Shown piece by piece: positions 44,942 to 54,900 of a stretch of 64,000 bases of DNA. Origin of the DNA: Psychrobacter sp. UBA3962 (GTDB lineage: Bacteria; Pseudomonadota; Gammaproteobacteria; Pseudomonadales; Moraxellaceae); assembly GCF_002385225.1 (NCBI RefSeq), contig NZ_DGDC01000022.1:43896-107895 (forward strand), read 5' to 3'. A model generated the notes under the pieces. That model did not search any database. It saw only the letters and a program-made list of their open reading frames with translations, and was not told the DNA's origin. The position numbers and the translations under genes were made by a program. Positions within the stretch are counted from its first letter, which is position 1. Each line of letters begins with the position of its first letter.

Positions 44942-47287
44942 CTACCCCTTTCGCTGAAATTGTAAGGCCAGCCCTGTATAGCGTTGCGTTGGAGTCTGCA
45001 CTGCTTTTTGTAGGGCACGTTTGGTACTATAAATACTGACCTTTTGCTTAGCACGAGTCACCGCTGTATAAATCAGTTCCTTGCTAAGCAATCGACTGTT
45101 ACTGTTATCAAAGGTGATAGCGACATGATCAAATTCCGAACCCTGCGATTTATGAATGGTCATCGCATAAGCGGTGGCAATCAACTCATCGTTAAGTAAA
45201 TTGACCGCAATACCTTGGGTTTTATTTTCAAAGAATACTTCTAAGCGACTACCCTCACCTTTTTGTTGCGTCTGCAAACAAATACCGATATCTCCGTTAA
45301 ATAGGCCTAACTCGTAGTTGTTTTGTAGCACCATGACTGGTCTGCCATGAAACCAAGGACTTTTACCCAAAGGCAACTTTAACTTAGACATATGCCAACG
45401 GGTCAGATAGTCGTTGATGTTATGATCGCCCCACTCGCCGTTATGTCCTGCAGTTAAGATACGAAAACGATTAAACTCACTCATAAGCTCTGAAATAGTG
45501 AGGTTTACTGTTTCTGGTATGGATTTTGCGATTGGATTTTTTATTAGTAAATTAATTTTGCTTAAGTATGGGGTGTAATTTTGGGTAATTTTTGAAAGTA
45601 TTCTTTTATTGCTTAGGCTATTTTCTAATTGAATATTAGATACTAATGTGTCTAAATCTTCGGCATAAATATCGCTAGCGTCAGCATTGATACCTTGAAT
45701 ATTAACGCTTTGGAACTGTAATGCCTCGTCATGGTTTAGTAATTGCCAGACCTCCTGCATGTCTGCTGGGCTCTTGTTAATCTCCGTAGCTAGCTTGCCA
45801 ATACCCGAGTCGGCATGGAAGCGGCGACTCTCCGTCAGCTGCGCATGAATAGGTTGTAATACATCAATACGACACAAGTCAGCAAGCACTGCCCCAGCAT
45901 CTACTGCGGCCAGCTGATTGGCATCTCCTAACAAGATTAGCCGAGCGCCAGGCTTAATAGCACTAACCAGATAGTTGGCCAACTCTACCCCCAGCATTGA
46001 GGCTTCATCGACAATAATGATATCTTCACCCAAAGGGTTGTCAGCGTGATAGCGCGGTCTACCATCTCTGCCAATGCCTAACAAGCGGTGAATAGTCTTG
46101 GCTTCTTGCAACTGGACATCCACTTGAGCACTGTCTAGAGCCGCCTGCAATGACTCTTGCATACGCTGAGCTGCTTTTCCCGTTGGCGCCGATAGAGCAA
46201 GTCCTGCGCTGTCTGTGCTAAATCGAATCGTAGCGCCCTCCCCCAATGCTTGTTGTGCATCGCTATCTGCTTGAGCCTGCTGTAACGCAATAACCAACTG
46301 TGCCACAGTATAAGTTTTACCTGTACCTGGTCCGCCAGTGATAATGCTAAAGGCATTCTCATTAGCGACTTTAACCGCCTGAGCCTGCTGAGCATTGAGA
46401 TTATCAGGAATATTGATAGCTAACGGTTTAATCGGCTGATTTAGGATGTTTTGTATGGTTTTAGCGAGGTTAAACTCAGCTTGCCAGGTGCGGTGTAGCC
46501 AAAAAGTTACTTCGGTTTTTTGCCCTGAGTGATTGTCTTGATATATGTTATTTTGATAGATAATGGGGCTTTGTTTTGGAATTGGATTTTTTTTGCTTAG
46601 GCTATTTTCTTTTGCTTGAGATGCTAATGATAACTGAGCAAATAAAGGCTGCTGATCAACGTGCCGCATAAATTTGCTTAGGCTATTTATTGTGCCTTGT
46701 TGATTCAATCCACATGTCTCATTATCATTTTGCATTAAGTCATATAGCTGCTGAACCAATTTAAAACGCTCAACCAACTGCGCTTTATTGCTATTTGATA
46801 GGTTTAACTGTAACCACAGTTGCGTACCACGGGTAATCAAAATATTAAGCAAGTTAAAGATAGAGTCATTATTTTCAAGCTGTGTAAGCTCATCTTGATG
46901 ATTGCCCTCTACCTGTGTCACAGCCGCCAGAGTCGTATCGCTATCAATCAAATCAAACAAAGGCGCTGCCAAGCTTTGTAAAATATCTCGTTGCCAAGCA
47001 TAAAGCGTAGCAACCTTTCCCTCTACCCTGCCCTGTAAAGCCAGTTCCTTACTGTTTTGACGCAGAGTTAGCACGGTATGCCCCTCTTCCAATTGCTTAG
47101 CAAGCACCATAAACAGTGATTTAAATAGATAACTATCAGCCTCTACCAAGTTTGTTGAGGCGTTAGTGTCATTCGGCTGTACATAGGCTGAATAAGTCTG
47201 AGCTCGGCGCTGCAAAATATAGTCACTAATTGTGCTCGCCCAGCTCTCTTCAACGCGCGCATTTGCAGTATTATTATTGGTTTTCAT
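44942..47287 (-). CDS. recD: Exodeoxyribonuclease V subunit RecD
   Basis: The 781-residue alpha subunit of RecBCD, a 5'-3' superfamily 1B helicase in double-strand break repair. Walker A TGGPGTGKT lies near residue 317, Walker B VDEASMLG near 425, and the late motif TIHKSQGSEFDHVAI near 719. E. coli RecD has about 608 residues. The extra length is largely in AT-rich, Asn/Lys/Ser-rich insertions at about 225-255 and 545-600. These and a third place carry the Asn-Ser-Leu-Ser motif encoded by AATAGCCTAAGCA (three copies). It is the last gene of recC-recB-recD, with an 84-bp gap after recB. Confidence 0.95.
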   Translation of the reverse strand: MKTNNNTANARVEESWASTISDYILQRRAQTYSAYVQPNDTNASTNLVEADSYLFKSLFMVLAKQLEEGHTVLTLRQNSKELALQGRVEGKVATLYAWQRDILQSLAAPLFDLIDSDTTLAAVTQVEGNHQDELTQLENNDSIFNLLNILITRGTQLWLQLNLSNSNKAQLVERFKLVQQLYDLMQNDNETCGLNQQGTINSLSKFMRHVDQQPLFAQLSLASQAKENSLSKKNPIPKQSPIIYQNNIYQDNHSGQKTEVTFWLHRTWQAEFNLAKTIQNILNQPIKPLAINIPDNLNAQQAQAVKVANENAFSIITGGPGTGKTYTVAQLVIALQQAQADSDAQQALGEGATIRFSTDSAGLALSAPTGKAAQRMQESLQAALDSAQVDVQLQEAKTIHRLLGIGRDGRPRYHADNPLGEDIIIVDEASMLGVELANYLVSAIKPGARLILLGDANQLAAVDAGAVLADLCRIDVLQPIHAQLTESRRFHADSGIGKLATEINKSPADMQEVWQLLNHDEALQFQSVNIQGINADASDIYAEDLDTLVSNIQLENSLSNKRILSKITQNYTPYLSKINLLIKNPIAKSIPETVNLTISELMSEFNRFRILTAGHNGEWGDHNINDYLTRWHMSKLKLPLGKSPWFHGRPVMVLQNNYELGLFNGDIGICLQTQQKGEGSRLEVFFENKTQGIAVNLLNDELIATAYAMTIHKSQGSEFDHVAITFDNSNSRLLSKELIYTAVTRAKQKVSIYSTKRALQKAVQTPTQRYTGLALQFQRKG
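45609..45624 (-). repeat. AATAGCCTAAGCA motif, copy 1 (recD)
   Basis: Reverse-strand AATAGCCTAAGCA lies in codons for ENSLSN within an AT-rich insertion of RecD. A degenerate TTGCTTAAG lies about 50 bp lower. Confidence 0.9.
46593..46608 (-). repeat. AATAGCCTAAGCA motif, copy 2 (recD)
   Basis: It encodes ENSLSK and is followed by an Asn-Pro-Ile-Pro codon stretch that recurs near copy 1 as Asn-Pro-Ile-Ala. It lies in the N-terminal insertion of RecD. Confidence 0.9.
46674..46688 (-). repeat. AATAGCCTAAGCA motif, copy 3 (recD)
   Basis: It encodes INSLSK in RecD, 81 bp from copy 2. Confidence 0.9.
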
Positions 47288-47371
47288 TAAGTTATCAGAC
47301 CTATAAACAAGTAAAAAGTTAAATAGTAACCGCTTGGATTTAGTAAGTTAGTGAGCTAACAGCCAGTCAAG

Positions 47372-50300
47372 CTACTGCGGCTTACCAAAAAGCTTATCCA
47401 ATGCTTTCACAAATTCTATGGGAATATCCCAAGTGACCAGCCCATAGCGAATATGATTATTCTTGCTTTGAGTTTCTGCTAAATGCTGATAAGTACCTCG
47501 TAAAAATACATATTCAACCGGGCCTAAGTATTTGGCTTCATTGCCTTTATAATCAGCGATACGCATTGATAAGAAGCGGTGTAGTGCTACTTGGTAAATC
47601 GCTGCTTGTAGCCAATAGCCTGCCTTGCTCATGGCTACTTTAAGAGTAGCTTCATCATAATTGCTTAGGCTATTTCCTAAAAAGTTACTCTTATAATCGA
47701 CCACATAAAACTTGCCAGCATGCTCATATACCAAGTCAATCTCACCACGCAAATAACGGTATAATTGGCTGCTACTTTGGGCAGTTAAACGGATGTGTTT
47801 GTCAGTCTCATGGGGCAAATGCTTCTCAAACAGGGTATTAATCTGCTGCGCTTTAAAGGTTTCAGACAATCCCATATTAAAGCCCATCTCTGCAAAACGC
47901 TGCTTAGGTGAGATATCTACCAGCTTCTGCCCTGAAGCCAATAATGGGGTGTGTAAAACCTCATCAATCCATGTCATTAATGCCTGATGCTGAAGTCCTC
48001 GCTCATCGATATGATAAGTTTTGTTGTTAACCCCTTGTCTGCCGCCTTCTAAAATACGCTTCTGATGCGCAACACTGGCATACGCTAAGGGTAACTGATA
48101 GCCACTGACAGCTCTGTCTATCACCGCAGGCCATTGCTCAGGATCAGTAAAATGTATCTTCTCAAATATCTCGTGCAAAAACGTACCGGCATTGGCACCT
48201 TTGACAAAACTAAAGCGAATGTCATCTACTGCTTTAACGGGTAATCCTTGATCCTCTATCTGCGCATTTAGAGAGCCATCTGCCTCGCTAATATCGATAT
48301 AAGTGGCATCATCGATACGCTCATCGACCACAGCCATGGCTTGTGTGGAGTCATCTAATTGACGGGCGAGCGCAGTAAAGCTGGTCTTGGCCCAACCATA
48401 AAAGTAGTCGACTCGCATCACATCGGAAAATTTATCGTATTTGATAGGCTCTAGGTTCGGTTTAGGAAGAGTAGCCTCAGTACTGTCAGTTAAGTTATGC
48501 GTTTTGCTGTTAGCATAACTGTCTTCATAAAACTCATGTACTTTTTGGCCGCGTACCATACCTATCGTATTTTTGAGTCTATCAGGTAATTCAAACTTTG
48601 CCTCTGATGAATCAAACCAATAAAACACTGGTTTTAAATCAAACCCAGTCTTATCTTTGGGGTCTCGCAGTACCACATAAAGTAGCTCACTGGCACGGGT
48701 GAAAGCCACGTACCCTAGACGACGAAACTCCTCAAAATCTTCTTCAGTCTCGATATCTGTGTAATAGCCCGGTGTGGTAGCTGAGTCCTTTACCGGTGAA
48801 AAACGGCGCTGATTACCAGAAGACTTTTGAACTAGAGCATTAGGTGCTTGTTGAGCATTATATAAATACAAGCCATAGTCTTCCTTATTGCCCGACTTTC
48901 GACTAGCACTGCCCATGCCCAGCACATAGACAATGGGGAACTCAAGTCCCTTTGACTTGTGAATGGTCATTAACTGCACGCCAGACTCTGTAGGCAGTGG
49001 GTATTGCTTGGCCCAATCACTGTTAGGTGCAGCATCAATGTTTTCCCTAAACCACGCCAGCAGCTCATGCTCGCCCATGCCTATACCATACTGCGCCAAG
49101 ATATCCATCACATGACGCAAATCCATAATATGTCGATCACCTTCAGGGTGTGCTGCTAAAGCCTGCCATACGCCTTGTGGCTGTACCGGGCTTTTATCTA
49201 GCAAATAATGCATGGCTGATAAGATGCCAAAATTCTGCCAGCGCTGAGCCCCTTCTTTAAGATAGCTAATAAAATCTTGATAGCTTTTTTTGCTAGTATC
49301 ACCTTGAGTGCTGTCAGCAGCAATATTCGTCTTAACGGCTACTTTTGCTGGCGTCTCATCGCTTTGGGCAATGCCTGACTCATGGTCGGTCATCATCGCT
49401 TTGACTTCTTTGATAGTCAGGCCATACAGATGGCTAGTCAATACGCGATTAATCATGTCGTGACGGTATGGATAGAGCATAGCACTGAGCAGAGCAGCTA
49501 CGTCTTCAGCCATGATGGTCTCAAAGATACTAACGTCACTGGTAGTCAAAGTGGGGATATTTAACTTAACCAGTTCATCTTCTACTCGTTTTAAGTCTTT
49601 TTTGGCACGTGCCAGCACTCCGATGTCACTGGGCTGAATAGGCTTACCCTTTAAGGTCTGACCGCTGTTTAATAAAGCGGCAATATGGCGGGCAGTGACT
49701 TCATGCTCATCGTATTCAAGTTCTTTGTCATAAGGCAGATGCAATACACTGACAGGCTGGGTAGAGAGTACGTCAGTAACTAAATCTAGGGTAGTTTCTA
49801 ATAGACTGTTTTGGGCAACAGATTGATTATTATCTAAGTCATTAAACCAAGATAGCTGTTTCTCAAGCTTGGCCGCAGTAATGTGTTGATAATAAATTTG
49901 ACTGCCTAGCTCAGCAAATTTGTTCTCGCCTGTAGTGGGCGTCGGCATACCAAACCAGCAGTTTAGTGCTTCAATAACCCCTTTGTTAGAACGGCGGTTA
50001 ATATCAAGTGTCCATAGATTGTTTTTATCAAACTGAGCTTTCATATAGTTATAGTTAGCAACATCCCCACCTCGGAAACCATAAATAGCCTGCTTCGGGT
50101 CCCCAACTAATAATAAAAACTCTTGATTGGACTTGGTATTAGTCGACTGGTTATCCTCATTACCTACCTGACTACTTAACTGCTGGCGTTTATTCTTTGG
50201 CAGATAAATACTTTCAATCATGATGGCTTGCTCGCCATTGATATCTTGTGACTCATCAATAAGGGCTACTGGATAGTGGTGGCGGATATAACGTGCTAGC

Positions 50301-51868
50301 TTCTCTCCCTGACGGCCGGTCAATGCCTGATTAAGACGTACCATTTGCAAGCTAAAAGTAGTCTCACCTCGCTCTTCTAAAATTACCGGTAATCTCTCGC
50401 GGACTGCCAGTACAATATGACGGTTTAGGTTGGCCAATAACAATAAAACATGCTGATTCAAACCGTGCATCTTATCCATAATGGCCATTAACTGGCTTAT
50501 GGTTTCTAGCTCAAACAAGGCTTGATGCTGTTTTTCTTTATTCTTATTAAAGTTCTTTATTTTTCCGTCATCATCGGGGAACTGAGCATCTCTCAATGAC
50601 CCTAGTAGTTTTTTCGCATCTTCACTTAGGTAGCTCTCAAAATTCAAACCTCTTTCAGCGATCACTTGATGAATCTCAGTAATATGCTCAAACCGAGTGA
50701 ACAAACTTGATCGACCATTAAATCCTTGTGATTTTCTATAATCAGGATTTAAGTACGGCTGAACATCTATCAAATCAAGCTTAGCAAAATCCTCTAGCAA
50801 CCGCTCAAAACTAGCGAAATCGAAAGCTTCATTCAACTGTATCTCATTAATAGGCGCAGAAATAAAGTTCAGTGAGCGGTTCACATACGATTTATGATCA
50901 CCAACAGCTGTTAGTTTGCCTTGCTGCTCCATTAGTGCATATAGCTTAGGCTGCTCGTAATACAAACGGCTTTGAAACTGACGCAGCTCATCATGAATAA
51001 TGCTATCGGTTACCTGCTCAATACTACTATCTTCAATAATCGCCATGCCTTGCTGATGACCTGTCTCACTGCTATATTCTGCTAGCCATTTTTGTGCCAA
51101 ACTATCTAGCGTACCCACAAACAGTTTATCGAGTGTGGTTAATACCAAGGCGGTGCGGCGAATGGCATCTGTCATCGGATAACTATATACATGATCAAGC
51201 AGGTAACCTACTAAATGTAGATTAATCGGGTCTTGCATGATGTCATCTAGACGGGCATTCTTTGCCTGCTCTACTAACCAGTCTGCACGAGTTTCTTTGG
51301 CAGTGGCTTTTTGCTCTGCTTCTCGCTGTTTGTCATGCGCTAAGTCTTGGTTAAGCTCATCGGCACCAACACTGTCAGCACTTTTAGTATCGTCCTTTGA
51401 GCCTGCCTTTTTATCCGCCTGTCGATGGTCCTTACTACTTTCTGGAATTACCTGCAGGACATCTGGATATAAGTGTTCTTTATTGGCCAAATCCGCACTT
51501 AGGTTATTGACCCATTGCAACAGTTGATAAAAATCGACCAAGCGATCATGAATACGCTGACGCATTTCCGCCGCTGCCGCCCGAGTAAAGGTAGTGGCAA
51601 TAATTTGCTCAGGGGCACGCCGCGCCTCAATAAGTAGGCGCAATACAATACCGGTTAAAGTCCAAGTCTTACCTGTGCCCGCTGACGCTTCGATAAGATG
51701 GCGACCGCTTAACGCCACATCGACAGCCGGTATCACATCTTTATTATGCTCCTGATGCGCCTCTTTGGGTATATCGCTGTCATCATGTGCATGCGAGGTT
51801 AAGTACGAATCATCCAGCATCTCTTCTGCTTGCGGCTCTAAGTTATTGTTATCAGTCATGTCTGTCAT
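47372..51868 (-). CDS. recB: Exodeoxyribonuclease V subunit RecB
   Basis: The 1498-residue beta subunit of RecBCD with 3'-5' UvrD-type helicase and C-terminal nuclease. Walker A EASAGTGKTWTLTG lies near residue 60, motif VGDPKQAIYGFRGGDVANY near 596, and the helicase end MTIHKSKGLEFPIVYV near 970. The nuclease residues appear as RGEIDLVYEH and YVVDYKSNFLGN (Asp-Tyr-Lys near 1393). It is about 300 residues longer than E. coli RecB; a Glu/Lys/Asp/Ala-rich insertion at about 130-210 accounts for part. The start is one of two nearby ATGs (51868 or 51859). One AATAGCCTAAGCA motif lies in the nuclease domain. Confidence 0.95.
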   Translation of the reverse strand: MTDMTDNNNLEPQAEEMLDDSYLTSHAHDDSDIPKEAHQEHNKDVIPAVDVALSGRHLIEASAGTGKTWTLTGIVLRLLIEARRAPEQIIATTFTRAAAAEMRQRIHDRLVDFYQLLQWVNNLSADLANKEHLYPDVLQVIPESSKDHRQADKKAGSKDDTKSADSVGADELNQDLAHDKQREAEQKATAKETRADWLVEQAKNARLDDIMQDPINLHLVGYLLDHVYSYPMTDAIRRTALVLTTLDKLFVGTLDSLAQKWLAEYSSETGHQQGMAIIEDSSIEQVTDSIIHDELRQFQSRLYYEQPKLYALMEQQGKLTAVGDHKSYVNRSLNFISAPINEIQLNEAFDFASFERLLEDFAKLDLIDVQPYLNPDYRKSQGFNGRSSLFTRFEHITEIHQVIAERGLNFESYLSEDAKKLLGSLRDAQFPDDDGKIKNFNKNKEKQHQALFELETISQLMAIMDKMHGLNQHVLLLLANLNRHIVLAVRERLPVILEERGETTFSLQMVRLNQALTGRQGEKLARYIRHHYPVALIDESQDINGEQAIMIESIYLPKNKRQQLSSQVGNEDNQSTNTKSNQEFLLLVGDPKQAIYGFRGGDVANYNYMKAQFDKNNLWTLDINRRSNKGVIEALNCWFGMPTPTTGENKFAELGSQIYYQHITAAKLEKQLSWFNDLDNNQSVAQNSLLETTLDLVTDVLSTQPVSVLHLPYDKELEYDEHEVTARHIAALLNSGQTLKGKPIQPSDIGVLARAKKDLKRVEDELVKLNIPTLTTSDVSIFETIMAEDVAALLSAMLYPYRHDMINRVLTSHLYGLTIKEVKAMMTDHESGIAQSDETPAKVAVKTNIAADSTQGDTSKKSYQDFISYLKEGAQRWQNFGILSAMHYLLDKSPVQPQGVWQALAAHPEGDRHIMDLRHVMDILAQYGIGMGEHELLAWFRENIDAAPNSDWAKQYPLPTESGVQLMTIHKSKGLEFPIVYVLGMGSASRKSGNKEDYGLYLYNAQQAPNALVQKSSGNQRRFSPVKDSATTPGYYTDIETEEDFEEFRRLGYVAFTRASELLYVVLRDPKDKTGFDLKPVFYWFDSSEAKFELPDRLKNTIGMVRGQKVHEFYEDSYANSKTHNLTDSTEATLPKPNLEPIKYDKFSDVMRVDYFYGWAKTSFTALARQLDDSTQAMAVVDERIDDATYIDISEADGSLNAQIEDQGLPVKAVDDIRFSFVKGANAGTFLHEIFEKIHFTDPEQWPAVIDRAVSGYQLPLAYASVAHQKRILEGGRQGVNNKTYHIDERGLQHQALMTWIDEVLHTPLLASGQKLVDISPKQRFAEMGFNMGLSETFKAQQINTLFEKHLPHETDKHIRLTAQSSSQLYRYLRGEIDLVYEHAGKFYVVDYKSNFLGNSLSNYDEATLKVAMSKAGYWLQAAIYQVALHRFLSMRIADYKGNEAKYLGPVEYVFLRGTYQHLAETQSKNNHIRYGLVTWDIPIEFVKALDKLFGKPQ
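47661..47675 (-). repeat. AATAGCCTAAGCA motif, copy 4 (recB nuclease domain)
   Basis: It encodes GNSLSN directly after the nuclease motif DYKSNFLG. By recall, this segment has the same spacing in E. coli RecB, so the motif seems to replace rather than lengthen sequence. Confidence 0.9.
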
Positions 51869-51967
51869 AGGAAGATATACTTTTAATTATTATCTATAGA
51901 ATCACGATCTTAGCTTAGCTAGAGTTTAGCTTAATTGCTGTAACGTGCTTGTCTAACTGGCTAATCC

Positions 51968-54900
51968 TTAGCCTTCTAGCCCGTCAAGCGCGTCAAACAT
52001 AGGTGCATACAAGGGCTGCGCCAAAGCTGTCAAAGAAGTAGCTAATGCTTTAAAGGCGTCTTGATCCCGCAAAATATATTGCCAAATAGCATGCTGCGAA
52101 CAAGTGTCATAAACCGCATCTGACGTGTAGTTAGGGAACAGCCACTCTGAGAAATCACCTCGTTTTGGCCAATACTCAGCGCCCTCATCCTCTTGCGCTT
52201 TTAAACAGTTATCCAAATAGCCAAGCGCATACTCTGGTAATAAGGTTAGCGGTATTTGACCAGACAGATTGGCAAAAATAGCCCATTTAACCAGTTCAAT
52301 GACAGCATCTTCATAGGTGATGGGGCTCAGTTTAAATGCCGTGGCTTTCTCAAGCTTTTTGGCCTTAGTGCCTGACTTATTAAAGCGCCAAATGCTCATA
52401 CCATCATTTAATACCACCTGCTTAGCTGTAGTGCGTCTGGCAACTTGCCAATACAGATGCGATAACCAAAACTTAAGCAAATGTCTGGGACTGGCAGAAT
52501 TGGGCAAGATATTAAACCAGTGTTTAGGCGACTGCTCCGCATACGACACGCCTGCCTTCAAATGCGCACTATCGCCATTAACCTCTATCGGTACAACGCC
52601 TTTTATCTTAATCGCTTTGGGTAAAAAAGCTAACAAGGATGCTTGGTCTTTTTGTTGAAACACACTGGCCAAGTCCACTTGTATTGGATGTTCCGTGGTG
52701 GGCGTGATAATCGGCAGACTTGCATCCGCTTCTTGCACCTCAATGCCGTTAGCAATTAACTGTTCTCGAAAGGTTTGACATTGCTGCTGCAGCTTTTGTT
52801 GTTGATTGGGCAAAGTGGTATGGCGTGCTACCCCTGCTGGCATAATTTTTTGGTACATTAAAATTGGTGTGCTTTGAGACGCTGATTCCTCTAGACTCTC
52901 TTCTTTGTCTAAACCTGTCGTTGGCACAGGATTGGCCAACTCATGAATCAAATAGTCTTTGATCTGGTAAGTAGTCAAGCTATCCAAAAACAGTGGCTCT
53001 TGGTGTGCCATCGCCTCCTCACCCTGTACGATATGCACTTCCTGAGCCCGCAAAAAGGCCTTAGCAGGATGACGCACTTGATAGGCAAGCACCCCTTCAA
53101 CGTCAATTTCACTAATATCAAACAGCACTTGAGCCAAGGCTTTATTCTGTTCATTACAATCCAGCTTAGCATCTATCGACAACAAATCATTTAAAGCAGG
53201 TAAGTTTTGACTGTCGATATGCCCCAATTGACCCAAGCCAGCGCCCAATAACTGAGCGATTGCCTCATAGTGTGCTTTGCTGGGTAAGCTGACCAGCTGC
53301 GGATGTTCACTAGAATCACGAGATTTCAAGGTATTAAATACCGCTTGCCATAACGGCGCTGGCGGGAACTGACGTTGCTGCGCCAGTTTGGTTTTTTGCA
53401 TCGCTTTATCTAGCATGCCCTCTAAAGCGTCAAACTCAGAAGACTTATCTTTAGGATCATTTAAAGCACTTGAATCAATTGCACTAGGCTCAGATTCATT
53501 GTTTTCAGCCTCAAAATGAGACTCGTGTCTTTCCTGTTCTACAGCTTGCTCAAATAAGCTCTTATCAAACGGCAATGCTGGGTGCTCAGTTACTAACCAC
53601 TGTTTGACTAGCTTTGGTAAATGACGCTTTAGGCTTTCGGTAGTCGGATCTACCTCTTCTGGTAAGCTGTCTAGTGAATTGACCTGCCACTGCACCTCAC
53701 CTTGTAAGAATTGCAACAGTTCGCTGACAGGGTTCGCCGGTAAATGCTCATGGGTATCGGTTAAACTTTGACCATTATAAAATATCCAGCAAGCACTGCG
53801 TGCACATAACAAAGCATCTAAAAAGGCCCCATTATCATCATCTTCACTCACTCTATCGCCGCGGCGTGACAGGGTCGCCTTCATCAAGTCATAACGATTG
53901 TCACGGTCTCGTGCAGGGAACTCAGATAAGTTCATATTGAGCATGACCACTAAATCAAAGGGCACGTTTCTTAATGCCCCGAAACGGCCGAAGGTAATTA
54001 CCCCTGTCGGCTCCGCACTCACCTGCTGACTCTCAAGCTCCGCCTCGATACTATCAAGCATGAAGCTCAGCTTCAACGGTAACTGCTCAACCCTTGCCAG
54101 CCTTTGCTCAACCTCTCGGTTATCCGTATTATCACTACTGGCATATTGTCGATAATGACGATTAGCGCGCAGGCTCGATTTAAAGCCGTTCATCGCATTA
54201 TAAATGGCACGCATACTGCGGGTTTGATCCACATCACCAAAATAACGGTGAATCACTTGGCGCTCAATTTGATCGAGCCAATCCTCCGCTTTCAGCTTTT
54301 GTTTGTGATCATCACGTCTAGCCAACAGCCCGCTATAAATGCGGCACAAGGCTTCAATAATAGGCGCATCATTGAGACTCACCTCTGGCAGTGGCAAGCT
54401 CATTTCAGCAATCGCAGTGCTTGGCCATTGATGCGCTTCAAGCGGATATAAGCAGTCGCTCATTTCAGCTTCTGGCATAATCAGTCCCAACGTTAATCTA
54501 TCTAACGCTTGGGCAAAGCTAAAGCGGTAATCAAAATCATTGCCATCTAAGGTCTGCTTAAGATGTAATTCATCAAAACCGCGGATGAAACCCGCCTCGA
54601 CCAATAAGTCACAGCCACGGCTCATCTGATCATGGGTCAAGCCAAAGCTTTCATATAGCGGCGGCAGCATTAGCCAATCTAACACCTCAGCGGCTTCAAA
54701 GCGGGCACTGTCACTGCCTAGCAGTTTATAAAACCCAATAATTGCTTCCCATAACTGACGAATGGAGGCATCGACCACACCGGTGACTTTAGCCGGCAGA
54801 GTCAGTCCATCTTGACCTTTTCCATTGACAAAAATTGAGCTAATTAAGGCATGATGTCGCTCCACATCGGGCAGCAGCACCACTATGTCAGAGATATGAC

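Noticed and set aside
52317..52658. 113-codon plus-strand frame over recC
   Set aside because: Shadow of recC in an alternative frame; no initiation signal.
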